This document shows, one piece after another, positions 36,285 through 47,077 of a DNA stretch of 64,000 nt; within the stretch, counting starts at the first letter, position 1, and each line of letters begins with the position of its first letter. Made by a program: the position numbers and the translations under genes. This DNA comes from Panonychus citri (Eukaryota > Arthropoda > Arachnida > Trombidiformes > Tetranychidae): contig NW_026515540.1 of NCBI RefSeq assembly GCF_014898815.1, positions 806,001 through 870,000 on the forward strand, given 5' to 3'. Under the pieces are notes generated by a model. The model was not told where the DNA came from. It ran no database searches and was given only the letters and a program-made list of their open reading frames with translations.

Positions 36285-36734
36285 ATGTCGCAAATACCAC
36301 AGGAAACACCATGGCCTTGTTTCTATGTTTGGCAACAAATTCCAGCTGATGGAGGTAATATTGTCGCAACTCAAGCAACCGCAGCTTCAGCGGCAGCAGC
36401 AGCAGCAGGAGGAGGAATAGTACAAACAGCGGTGCCCACAGCGGTTAATCCTAATGTGATCATGGCTGCTGATGCTGGTGGGGCCATGCAACAAACTGAA
36501 AGAATTCCCATTCAAGCAACACCTGAGATGTGTGATGAAGAACCATTATACGTAAATGCCAAACAATATCATAGAATATTAATTAGACGTCAAGCTCGCG
36601 CCAAACTGGAAGCTGAAGGTAAAATACCTGCGACCCGAAGAAAATATCTTCATGAATCAAGACACAAACATGCCATGAATCGAGTTAGAGGCGAAGGTGG
36701 AAGATTTAAACAAGGTGGTAACAACAAAGTTTAA
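36285..36734 (+). CDS. NFYA: NF-YA-type CCAAT-binding factor subunit
   Basis: One exon, 149 residues. Residues 85-141 are the NF-YA core: EEPLYVNAKQYHRIL (A1 helix, binds NF-YB/NF-YC), a linker, then RRKYLHESRHKHAM and GEGGRF (A2, contacts CCAAT). The N-terminus carries an Ala run (about 34-41) and lacks the long Gln-rich activation domain of vertebrate NF-YA. Differences from the near-invariant core are Ile100 where Lys is usual (ILIRRQARAK), PATRRK for PKERRK, and MNRVRGEGG for MARKRGEGG. The CCAAT-contacting Arg/His residues of the A2 segment appear present. The lack of introns and the substitutions leave open whether this is the main orthologue or a retrocopy-like paralogue. AATAAA lies at 36964. 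Confidence 0.85.
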   Translation: MSQIPQETPWPCFYVWQQIPADGGNIVATQATAASAAAAAAGGGIVQTAVPTAVNPNVIMAADAGGAMQQTERIPIQATPEMCDEEPLYVNAKQYHRILIRRQARAKLEAEGKIPATRRKYLHESRHKHAMNRVRGEGGRFKQGGNNKV

Positions 36735-37492
36735 CTAATTATTTATAAATAGTATATAAATTCACATATTATATTTTTGCTTCTCTCTCTCTCTCTACCT
36801 CTATCTCTATGTCTTTTTCCACATCTAAGATCTGTGTTTAACCTAATCTTTTTTCGCCTCTTCTCTCTCTCTATCTCTTACTCATACCTTATTTTTTACT
36901 CCATTTGGAAATCTACAATTAGAGAAGAAAACAACTTCTCTACCTTTGTTTCCCTTTTTTCTCAATAAAAACATCACTAATTTAATGAATGAATTTGATT
37001 CGATGGTTTGAAATGATTCCATTTATGTTTCCAATTCTGATTGGTTAGTTTTCCATTACATTGCCTCATTCATACGAACACGTTTAGTTTGATTCTCCTC
37101 CTCACCAGCTGATTATTTAAATTGTTTCTTTTCTTCGATTGTCTTAAATTAATTGTTTTCTATTCTCTTCCATCAAAATTGTTCCTCTTACAATCAAAGT
37201 AAATTCACTCTAAAGGTAAGACTTTTCTCTCCCTGGTTAACATTTGTTGTTTTCTCTCTCAATGTTTCCAATTGCTGCAAATGCGAAACCTTATTAGTTG
37301 ATCAGCTTAAAAAAGCTAATTTATTAATAGCCCAATTAGAAGCAATTATCTTTTTCTCATTGATTGGATTGTTGTAGTAGATTAACCAACTAAAGGTCTA
37401 TGTTGGGTTTTCTTTTGTTTTGATTCGTAATCTTGTCCTATCATCTTTGTTTTGATTTCTCTTTAGATTGGTTGTTCTTAATTCGGATTTAA
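36735..37492. other. intergenic, NF-YA-like gene to RPAP1
   Basis: Contains the NF-YA-like 3' UTR with CT microsatellite (36782-36800, 36860-36880) and the RPAP1 5' region. The frame at 37153-37377 includes a short heptad-like segment (LVDQLKKANLLIAQLEAI) but has no good start, splice sites or recognised homologue, so I do not call it. Confidence 0.5.
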
Positions 37493-40400
37493 ATGTTTCC
37501 CCAAAGGCCTAAGTCTTTGAAAGAAGAGGATGAAGATGATCTTATTCGAGCTCAGCAAGAGTTCATGGCTCTTAAAGAAGCGGGTAAAATTCAGCCGAGT
37601 GTCTCTCAGGTTGTGAAAAACTATTCAAATGAGAAGGTGAAAAGTGAAAGTGATTCAGAGAAACCGATTGACGGATCTCTAACCTTTGATGTTAATTGTT
37701 TGTCAACTATTGGTGAATTACCTATCATTGAGAGAGAAACAAGTGATTTCAGTGGATTCTCATTTCCCAAGAAGGTGAAAATATCATTTCCAAAGCCGAC
37801 AAGAAGAGTTGAAGGGTCGACTAGTAGATCGATTCCTATTCCATCAAACAAAGATCAAAGTGGAAGTGAAAATTATCGTAAACAAAATGAACAATTGATC
37901 GCCAACATGAATGAAGAACAGATAATTGCCATGAGAGAAGAAATTTTGTCTAAATTGAAACCTGAACAAATTGAATTTCTGAGAAATCGACACAAAAATC
38001 AGAACCAAACAAACTGTAAACAAAATAACACCAAAGATGATATTGGAAACGATCAGATTGAAACAGAGGAAAATGAACCGATAACGATGAAAGTTGCCGA
38101 CGCTGAACTACCGATCCCGATGACGGTGATTAAAGAGCACAATTGGTTAAACATGAACGTAGTTGAAGAGGATAAACTTGAATGGTGTCGACCTGTGAAA
38201 GAGGGTGAGATTAAATCAACCACCGAAAGTGCGAGATTTGATTTCTTTGGTAATATAATCATGGATCATGAAAGTAAATCAACCAAGGAAGGACTTCACC
38301 ATCACGGCGATGAACCAGAAAAAGCGGGCTACTCTTTACCTGAAATTTTCACCTTCATCCAAAGTACTTTTGATTCTCAAAGTATTATCGGCCTTAAGAT
38401 ATTAGCCCGAATCATGGATAAAGCTCATAAAGGATTTTACGATCAATTCTTCAATTCAATATTAGCTCAAGAAATACTTGATAATTCAGAGATCATCTTA
38501 TCAATTCGTAAATGTTTGGACGAAAGTTCTGAAAGTATAATCAGAGAGGCGATTCTTTGTCTTCACGCCTTAATTTGTAACAATCTTGTCGACGAATCTT
38601 GTTTGGACAGATTCTTCCCGGTCACTCTTCACCACAGCGCCTATATTTTCTTGACTCCGAAATTTCCCGATAAAAACATTAATTTTGATGAAATGAAAGA
38701 CGATCAATTGGTTAAATTAGATGTTATCAAAGGTTTGATTCGATTTGATCTACTTTCCCGACTTCGATTTCTTTTGGATAACAATATCAAACACAAACAA
38801 GATGCCACCATAGTTACCAAAATAATGGAAATATTAATACGAATATCGAGACATTCACCCGAAGCCTGTAAATCGATCGTTAATTGTCCTTATCTGATCG
38901 AAACAATTGTGACCAATTTTGTACCGAACAAAATTGATTTCGCCAATCAGTCCATCTATGGTAATCCATTTGCAAAAGCATTGAAGTTAATTCGTCTTCT
39001 CATCTCGGACACATCGAATTGTATCAAAATAATGAATTCGCATATTGACCTTTGGGAAGCACTTCAGCTTTACTTAACATTGGATCCCGATTGTTTCCGT
39101 GAAGAGGTCACTAGTTTAAAACGAATCAACATCTTACAAATCACAATCGAGACTCTTAGGATTTGGTGTATTTTACTTTGCAATCGCGAAATCAAACCAG
39201 CCAAAGATTGTTTCAATCAAATTTATCCAGTAATCTACAAACAATTACAATATTGTTGCACATTAACATCAACTAATCATAAATTTGATTTCCAATATGC
39301 AGCTACACTAATTAAATGTTTAACTTGGGCCACTTTGGATGGTGAAAATTTCCAACGAGGTTATGGTTCCCTAGTTGAATCAATATTATTTCAATCAGTT
39401 CGTGATATAATTGACATTAATATGGTTCCACCTTTTGACTGTCTCATGATGATGACAACTTGTACTGAATTTTTGATTAAGATTAATTGTAATCCAACAA
39501 CCCTGATAATCAACCTTTTGACACCTTTACTTGAAAGTGATAAAATTATGAAAATAATTGGATCAAGATTGAAAAAGTGTTCCTTCATAATCCGACCTAA
39601 ATCACTTGAAAATGGAGTCAATAGAGATGCTCAATGTTTACCATCATTTGGAACAATTTATTTTGGTGGAACTGAAATACGATTTGTTGATTTAGCTCAA
39701 GATGATTCTGTTGTTTTCTTCATTGAATCTCTATTAGGAGCAGCTGAATACACCAAAAACAATCAAATCATTTCAAAAGTTATTCTTAATCAACATATTG
39801 GTGATTATATTGATTCAATTATCTCCAATGGTTTATCACAAGAGGAAAGCATTTTCACCCAAATTGAATTTACGTTAATTTATCAGATTTGCGTCTCTTC
39901 ATTGAAGATTATGATCAATGAACAGCAATTGTTTTACAATTTATCCTTGATTAGTCTCTACAATTTAAAGGACAATCAAATGAAAGAAAATCTTCTCAAC
40001 TTGATCATCTTCAATCCAACAATATTAGTAAAGTTAACTAAATCTACTGATGATGTTTCGATAAATTCAATTGATCAAATCAAGTCAATTTACTTTAATT
40101 ACTCAAACTTTGAGTCAAATTTATGGATTTTGATCCAATTGTCAACAATTTTGGAAACAAAGAGATTCAAAGTGATGATCAAGTTAATCATATCAATGGA
40201 ACATTACAATTTATTAATTTCATCATGAAGACCAATTACCAACTATTAATATCAATGATTCCTGAACAAACATTATTCTGCTTGATTGCAACAATTTATC
40301 TGATTGATGGTCGGAGATTTGCTGAAGATTCAATTTCAAATTATCTTCGTGATTGTCTAATTGTTTTAGACGCTGACAATTTAATCATCACTAATCCACA

Positions 40401-40976
40401 GCAAGAATTACCTCATGTATCAACAATCTCTCACTTTTATGATTTATTCATGAAACAATTTGAATCAGAATCATTTGGAGATTCAATTTTCATTAATTAT
40501 CTACTGGTATTCCTTAAATCTGATTCTCATCATGATTTCAAGAAGAAATTATTTTCTGATTACTCGATTTCTCACGATTCCTAACAATTAACTCACCAAA
40601 TGATCTGATCATCAAACTGGACAATTTACTTTACCCTTACCTGAATGATTTAACAATCGCTGAATTATATTTATCAGCTCTACTTTGTAATCAGATTCCA
40701 ATGGCTCAAAAAAGCTTGATTTACTTAATTGCTGTTCATCATGTTCATCATATCCTATTCAATCAACAAGTTAATTCATCGTTACAATTAACCTCAAGTG
40801 AAGACAAGAAAAGACTCCAACGTTTACAATTATCGATAGCAAAATGTAACAATCAAATTTTATCAAATCATTTAACCAATTTTATGAGAAGTGATTTAAT
40901 TAACCTTTGTGATTGGGCCAAGTATTGGATTGACTCCTCAACAATTAGTCTTCATCAACAACAACAATTAAAATGA
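37493..40976 (+). CDS. RPAP1: RNA polymerase II-associated protein 1, frame broken twice
   Basis: About 1,160 residues without introns if read through. Features in order: N-terminal LLRFQ-like start (DDLIRAQQEFMALKEAG), the RPAP1_N helix about residues 139-165 (NEEQIIAMREEILSKLKPEQ), and the RPAP1_C signature about 246-320 (ARFDFFGNII, then GLHHHGDEPEKAGYSL and FDSQSIIGLKILARI). Armadillo/HEAT-like helices follow to the C-terminus. RPAP1 works with the RPAP3/R2TP and GPN GTPase machinery in cytoplasmic assembly of Pol II. The coding frame changes between about 40123 and 40228 (near ETK/NKEIQSDDQ) and again near 40580 (ISHD to FLTINSPNDL). Both changes move the frame the same way, as if one base were missing each time. 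With no nearby splice sites and an essential family, consensus error is likelier than loss. Confidence 0.85.
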
Positions 40977-41505
40977 GACATTTATTTTATGTTTTCTTAA
41001 TTGTTTTCAAAACAAGGTTGTAAAAAATAATTTAATTTAAATTAAGATATCAGAAACAAAGAGATTAAGAAATAAGATTATTACATTGTAAAAGTTAATC
41101 ACAATTAACAATCTCGGTTTGGATGAATAGGAAAAAAAATCAAATTAACTCAAAATTGGTGAAAATTGAAATTAATTGAATTGATTGAGAGAAAGAAATT
41201 AATGAAAGAGGTAAAGAATGAAGGAAGAAAATAAACAATTTAACTGTAACAATTAAAGTTAAATTGCTTCGGTGGGACCCTAAGAAATTAATCTCAATGG
41301 GTATTCAAAGATATTAAATTCAATCGCAATTAAAATTGATTGAAAGTCGATGAGGTTTTTTTTTGTTTTCAAATGATGAAGTAGATGGACAATCCAATTG
41401 ATGTTAATTGTTACTCCATAAAAAAGATGATTAAATGAACGATGTCCATGTGATGTTATTATTGAAAGCTCGCAATCGGTTTAAAGGTGATTATGGTGAT
41501 TAAAT
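40977..41505. other. intergenic between convergent RPAP1 and small orphan gene
   Basis: AT-rich sequence with no open frame of note; it should contain the two 3' UTRs. Confidence 0.5.
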
Positions 41506-41981
41506 TTAATTGTATTTATTATCAACATTATCCAAGGCTTTCATTACTCTTTCGAGTACATCAGAAGCACCATCAATAATGGCAGCGGTGTTGATCTTAA
41601 ATGAAGGGAATGATCTGTATTGATAATAAGGTTCACTGATTGTCGAAGAGAAAAAGAAAAAAAAAATTCGAATTACAATTTGAATATTTTTCGACAGAGA
41701 AAAAAGTTCTATCAGGTAACTTACCTTCGTCTTCCCTCCCTGAGTAAAAGGCCTAAACCAAGAGCGGGAACCATAAGTGCACCCAAACCGAAAAGTAAAA
41801 CCATCGGTAAAACATTTCCAATCGCTCCAGGAATCATCGATGAGATTAAACTAACGATTCCGGTCGCTGATCCGGCCTGTCGGTTGGATCCATTTGGATT
41901 GGTGGCTGGTGAATTAGCCGATAGAGCGATTGTCATAATTGATGAAACAATTAAAAACATATATTCCTTACGGGCCCACAT
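41506..41981 (-). CDS. small secreted or membrane protein, unknown
   Basis: Two exons on the minus strand, 41981-41725 and 41635-41506 (CGA AG|GTAAGT donor, CAATCAG acceptor), give 128 residues. An N-terminal hydrophobic stretch (about 8-22, MFLIVSSIMTIALSA) looks like a signal peptide. After a polar Asn/Ser/Gly spacer comes a second long hydrophobic region (about 41-80, ending GLGALMVPALGLGLLL), stopped by REGRRRSEPYYQYRSF. The C-terminal 40 residues form a plausible amphipathic helix (AAIIDGASDVLERVMKALDNV). The layout could be a type I or hairpin membrane protein of arthropod cuticle or gland cells. I do not recognise the family. Exon phases fit and the hydrophobic pattern is coherent, so the gene is probably real. 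Confidence 0.6.
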
Positions 41982-42243
41982 TTTGTTGACTGTTTGGAAG
42001 AAAAAAGTTTTGATTTAATTTCTTTGGAACTTTTTTTTTTTTTTTTGTCAATTTAATCCGATTTTATGAATTAGATTAATAAAAGCACAATGATGAGTAT
42101 GAAAGAGAGAGAGAAATTTGTAAATCACTTTGATCACAGAGAATTAATAAGATTTAATTTACTCTACCTTGTTGTTTGATTGTTGCTGTTGGAAGAAATG
42201 AAATTTAATTGTTGTTGATGTTTTACACTGATTAAGAATGAAA

Positions 42244-42252
42244 CTTATAAAG
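42244..42252 (-). promoter_or_regulatory. candidate TATA box for the 41981 gene
   Basis: Reads CTTTATAAG on the minus strand, about 265 bp upstream of the start codon, followed some 22 bases downstream by TCAGTG, which fits an arthropod initiator. It lies just outside the left arm of the inverted repeat. Confidence 0.35.
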
Positions 42253-42331
42253 AGACTTGATCAACTTGGATTCTAAGTTTATATACTGCGACGGGGAGGG
42301 AGAAGATAATGAGTACGATGAGGACGGAGAA

Positions 42332-42620
42332 GATGAAAAAGGGGCTGATGAAGTTTATCAAGTTCCAGGTACAGTTAATAGTTTTGAGAATTTTCTTCTT
42401 CTTCTTCTTGTTCTTCTAATATTATATTATAATTCTTATTCTTAATCAACAACAACTCGTCACCAGTGTTTAAGTCAAGTAGATGGGGTCAGTAAAGTCC
42501 GATCTCGTTTAGAGAGTGGGGATGAAAGAGAAGATGATGAAGAAGGAGGAGGAGAGAAGATAAAAGGGTCGAGATTTGGGTTGGAATTGGAATCGGAGTT
42601 GGAGCTTGGGTTAGGATTGG

Positions 42621-42652
<32 letters not shown>

Positions 42653-43240
42653 TAACAAGGGTGAAGAGAGAAATGGGAAAAGAGAGAGGGAAACAAAATG
42701 ATGAAGATGAAGATGAAGATAAGAATGATAATCAATATCAAGAATAACAAAAAATTAGTCTTTCTGCTTGCGGTCCTCAATTTTATCCAAAATTTTTGTA
42801 TATTTAAAACTGTGACCTAGGATTTAGCATCATTATCTTCATCATCTTCATTTCGGGTCCCCACCCGCACGTTATAACGGTACTAACTGACTAACTAACT
42901 AACTAACTAACTTTGCTTGACGTATTTAGTTGATGATGATGATGATAAACCTGAATTGCTTGTTTCATCTTCTTCATCTTCTTCTTCTTATATTAACCTT
43001 AACCTTAAGTAATCAACAAGAAGATGATGAAGTTACCTTTTTTTATCGTTGAGACTTTTGGTTGTTGATGTTGATGATGATGGTGAAGAAGAAGAAGAAG
43101 AGGAAGAAAAAGAAACACCGTAAACCATTAACCTTCAATTATTATGATTAAAAGTCATCGGCATTTAACTTGCCACTGATCAACCTGATTCTTAATTGTG
43201 ATTAAAATACGAGTCAAATCTCCCTCAGGCATATCCGTAC
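42332..43240 (+). repeat. left arm of a 2.45-kb inverted repeat
   Basis: About 909 bp from GATGAAAAAGGGGCTGATGA to GGCATATCCGTAC. Its reverse complement is at 43870-44780, nearly base for base, through unique sequence as well as low-complexity tracts; the visible difference is in the GA/CT microsatellite (about 42616-42650). There is no recognised gene: the 101-codon frame at 42475-42780 (minus) and its mirror image are products of CT/TTC repeats. It contains GA, GAT, GAAGAA and (AACT)n microsatellites. Confidence 0.9.
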
Positions 43241-43869
43241 CCAACATCATACTTGATCAATTTTCCCAAGCCAATCAAACCAAATGTTTCTAAATTGCCA
43301 ATGATAACTTTTTTGTATAGATAATTATCTTTACTAATTGTTATTCATTAGATAATAGCAACCAGTCTGATTCTAAATCATCCCGATAGTTAAGGTTCAA
43401 GTTCAGATAACATGAGAGACAAATGAAGAAAAAAATTAACCAAACAATTAACGAAACAAACGCTCTATTGTTAATAATTGATTAACCAGATCACAATTTA
43501 GTGTATTGATTTGGTGTAACTTCAAAAAAAAATCAGCTAACTATTAAAAGAATCAAGATCCGTAACAATAAATTGAACAATTGAGTATCAAAAGGATTGA
43601 TTTAGTTGATTGAATTTCAGATTTTTTGTTATTGGAAACAAATTGTTACCTTTTCTAATGAAACGTGATTTGTTTTGACAGGTAAACAAAACAATTTAAA
43701 CCAATTAGATCAAAAATACTGACAATTTATTTATTTTTTATAAGTTAACATAATCTAAATTAGATTGTTCAGATTGCCGATTACAAGTGAAAATCTTGTT
43801 TAGATCATTATGAAGATGATAACGGTTCCTGTAATAAAAGCACAAGAAACTAAAGGTACATGTTAATGA
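43241..43869. other. unique spacer of the inverted repeat
   Basis: 629 bp of AT-rich sequence between the arms, without open frames or internal symmetry that I can see. Confidence 0.7.
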
Positions 43870-44455
43870 GTACGGATATGCCTGAGGGAGATTTGACTCG
43901 TATTTTAATCACAATTAAGAATCAGGTTGATCAGTGGCAAGTTAAATGCCGATGACTTTTAATCATAATAATTGAAGGTTAATGGTTTACGGTGTTTCTT
44001 TTTCTTCCTCTTCTTCTTCTTCTTCACCATCATCATCAACATCAACAACCAAAAGTCTCAACGATAAAAAAAGGTAACTTCATCATCTTCTTGTTGATTA
44101 CTTAAGGTTAAGGTTAATATAAGAAGAAGAAGATGAAGAAGATGAAACAAGCAATTCAGGTTTATCATCATCATCATCAACTAAATACGTCAAGCAAAGT
44201 TAGTTAGTTAGTTAGTTAGTCAGTTAGTACCGTTATAACGTGCGGGTGGGGACCCGAAATGAAGATGATGAAGATAATGATGCTAAATCCTAGGTCACAG
44301 TTTTAAATATACAAAAATTTTGGATAAAATTGAGGACCGCAAGCAGAAAGACTAATTTTTTGTTATTCTTGATATTGATTATCATTCTTATCTTCATCTT
44401 CATCTTCATCATTTTGTTTCCCTCTCTCTTTTCCCATTTCTCTCTTCACCCTTGT

Positions 44456-44494
<39 letters not shown>

Positions 44495-44780
44495 CCAATC
44501 CTAACCCAAGCTCCAACTCCGATTCCAATTCCAACCCAAATCTCGACCCTTTTATCTTCTCTCCTCCTCCTTCTTCATCATCTTCTCTTTCATCCCCACT
44601 CTCTAAACGAGATCGGACTTTACTGACCCCATCTACTTGACTTAAACACTGGTGACGAGTTGTTGTTGATTAAGAATAAGAATTATAATATAATATTAGA
44701 AGAACAAGAAGAAGAAGAAAATTCTCAAAACTATTAACTGTACCTGGAACTTGATAAACTTCATCAGCCCCTTTTTCATC
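43870..44780 (-). repeat. right arm of the 2.45-kb inverted repeat
   Basis: About 911 bp, reverse complement of 42332-43240. The similarity ends sharply at GTACGG on the spacer side and at CTTTTTCATC on the outer side. No target-site duplication or transposon-like terminus is evident at the outer ends. Confidence 0.9.
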
Positions 44781-45610
44781 CTCATCTTTTAGCATCTTCA
44801 TCATCTACAAGCGTTAATTTGATTTCACTAAAATGTGCCAACTTTTTGTTCCTTTTTCCTTCTCATTTCTCTACTTTTCTCAACCTAATTCCTAGTTTTT
44901 CAACTGTTATCATCATCTTATTCATTTCGCTTGTTCACCGATAATAAGATAACTTTCAATCAGTCTGTCTGAATCAACTAAACGAAGAGAAAAATTGAAT
45001 ATTCAATTAGAGATGCATGAAAACTGTTAATTCCTGTTTAGCTCTTTGCCTTTCATCATCTTCCTTTCAGACTTCCAATTGATTCCAATTATAAAGATAA
45101 CACCATTCATCCATCATGGTAATGGTAATGATAGATTAGGTCAGTAAATAAAATTGAATAATTGTGGTTTATTTTGGAAGATAATCCATCCATCTTATTT
45201 TTTTTCCTTCTTCTCATTGTCCTTTGTTTCACTTTGAGAATAAATTTATATTTAGATCCATTTTGACCAAATCCATTCGATCACTTTTTCCAACTGACCT
45301 TTAGAAATGTAATGTAGTTTCATGAATGTGAGAGAATAAGAAAAACAAACCAAAACTGTTACATTGAAAATTTAGAATAATAGAATTAGAATGGAACTTG
45401 TTTGGAAATTAGGTTTACCCATTTGAGACCTTTTGATGAGAAAGTAATCAAACAATAAAGAAAAAGTAATAACTGTTATTCCAATTTAAGAATTAAATTC
45501 AAATTCAAAGTGAAAGAGAAATTAAAAGAAGAAAAAATTTTCTTTTCTCTAAAAAGAAAACAAATGAATCATATGTTCGTTCCCATGGTTACCATAGATT
45601 TTGAGTTAAC
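44781..45610. other. intergenic, inverted repeat to ALG13
   Basis: No gene is seen. AT-rich; the final ~100 bp, including CCCATGGTTACCATAG around 45583-45598 (a short palindrome), should hold the ALG13 promoter. Confidence 0.5.
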
Positions 45611-46330
45611 ATGGAAAAGGTTTTTGTCACTGTTGGAACCACAAAATTTGACCAGTTGATCAATAAACTGTTGGAAAACGAGACAATTAAGGTAAGTGAA
45701 GATTAACTGATTAATCAAGATTGTCAATTAATCTCTTTTCTTTTTAATGGTTCGTTTAGCTATTGGAACTTCTTGGTTGCCGGAAATTGGTTATTCAAAA
45801 AGGTTTTTCTCCAGGGGAAATATTTTCTTCTTCCATTAAATCAACCGGTATTGTTGTTGAGATCTTTGATTACGCTCCGAGCATAATTAATCACATTAAA
45901 GAAGCTGATTTTGTTATCGGCCATTCAGGTGAGGTTAACTAATTTTTTCTCATCAACTCTAATGATGATGATGATGATGATAATTCTTAGGGTTGAAAAA
46001 GAGAATTGCTTTTATAATGGTTTGGTCTTTATTTTGGAATTTTTTTTTGTTCTATTCTCTTTTCCTTTTTTTTTCTTTTCTCTTTTAGGAGCTGGTACAG
46101 TTCTTGATGTTCTTAGGTGTGGTAAACCTCTTCTTGTTGTGATTAATGATTCGTTGATGGACAATCATCAAACTGAATTAGCTGATAAATTGTCGTCTCA
46201 AAATTACCTTAAAAGTTGCACAGTTTCTGATCTATTAACTGCTTTGCAATCATTCAACGTTAACAGTATCAACAAATTTCCTTCTCCTGATTTTGATAAA
46301 TTTCCTACATTTTTGGATTCCCTTTTTTAG
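45611..46330 (+). CDS. ALG13: UDP-GlcNAc transferase subunit ALG13
   Basis: Three exons, 45611-45691, 45760-45928 and 46089-46330, with matching phases, give 163 residues, the size of the short catalytic ALG13. It starts MEKVFVTVGTTKFDQL, then GCRKLVIQKG, VEIFDYAPSI, the ADFVIGHSGAGTVLDVL sugar-nucleotide loop and GKPLLVVINDSLMDNHQTEL. ALG13 is the cytosolic catalytic half of the ALG13/ALG14 enzyme, which adds the second GlcNAc to dolichol-linked GlcNAc on the ER surface. There is no OTU/Tudor extension of the long vertebrate form. It lies 26 nt upstream of GEMIN6 on the same strand, leaving no room for a separate 3' UTR and promoter. Confidence 0.95.
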
Positions 46331-46356
46331 GATTACAGTCAGTTACATTCTTATTA

Positions 46357-46866
46357 ATGGAAATTATTGAAGGTAATTGTTTTAAAGATAATTTTCCTCT
46401 TTGGATTAAACTTGTAAATAAGAAAATAACAGTTACAACTGATAATGGTAACGATTATCAAGGTATTGTCAAGACGATTGATCCGCTAACTGGAAGTATA
46501 GTTTTGTTACAATTTAATGATGAAGAGCTTTCAAAACCAAGTGATCTTATGATAATCACTGGACATGCTGTTAAAAGATTAACCCTTCAAACTGACCAAC
46601 AACCACAATCGTCAACAATCAATTTGGATATAATCAAAGAGAATGAAATTGACCAGGATGAACTTAAAGGCCGAAAGATTAAGTTAATTGAATGGTTTGA
46701 GAAGAATCGTATTCCAGTTGAAGAGAATGACAATCAAGAATTGGTCGTTGCTAAATCGATAACAATTAAATCACCTTACACTAAAGATGATTGTAATTCC
46801 AGTAATGTTATGGTTGTCCGCCGAATTCAAGATCTAATGAGTAGAATGCCAACAACAACTACATGA
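46357..46866 (+). CDS. GEMIN6: Gemin6, SMN complex subunit
   Basis: One exon, 169 residues; human Gemin6 has 167. An Sm-like fold occupies about residues 10-75 (WIKLVNKKITVTT, DYQGIVKTIDPLTGSIVLL, IITGHAVKRL). The C-terminal domain is well conserved: IEWFEKNRIPV, then KSITIKSPYTKDDCNSSN and RIQDLMSRM, matching the Gemin6 pattern KxWLEKNxIP...IxxPYxxxxCxSSN. Gemin6 pairs with Gemin7 in the SMN complex that loads Sm rings on snRNAs. It follows ALG13 after 26 nt, and a T-rich tract ending in AG (CCTTTTTTAG, overlapping the ALG13 stop) precedes it. Polyadenylation signal AATAAA at 46942 would serve both frames. It converges on RNASEK. Confidence 0.92.
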   Translation: MEIIEGNCFKDNFPLWIKLVNKKITVTTDNGNDYQGIVKTIDPLTGSIVLLQFNDEELSKPSDLMIITGHAVKRLTLQTDQQPQSSTINLDIIKENEIDQDELKGRKIKLIEWFEKNRIPVEENDNQELVVAKSITIKSPYTKDDCNSSNVMVVRRIQDLMSRMPTTTT

Positions 46867-47077
46867 AACAATTACCACATAATAATGATAATAATAATGA
46901 TGTAAAAATATGTTTTCCAGTTTAAACACATTTAATACAATAATAAAATAAGAAAATGACACTTGACTAATTTAGAGATTTGGATCACATTATAAATAAT
47001 ATTTAAGGCATTTGGGTGGTTTTGTTGATGATGTTTCTTTTCTGGTTCTTTGTTTCTGGTTAACCTGTTGATTGTAA

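Noticed and set aside
37153..37377. Frame with a short leucine-heptad segment
   Set aside because: No suitable start, no splice sites of good quality and no homologue recognised; too weak to call.
42475..44640. Matching 98-101-codon frames starting MRTASRKTNF in both inverted-repeat arms
   Set aside because: They match because the arms are copies; the protein is dominated by CT/TTC repeat translation and differs in frame after the microsatellite.
42332..44780. Foldback or Maverick-like transposon
   Set aside because: No target-site duplication, no typical termini and no coding capacity at the ends or in the spacer; kept only as an inverted repeat.
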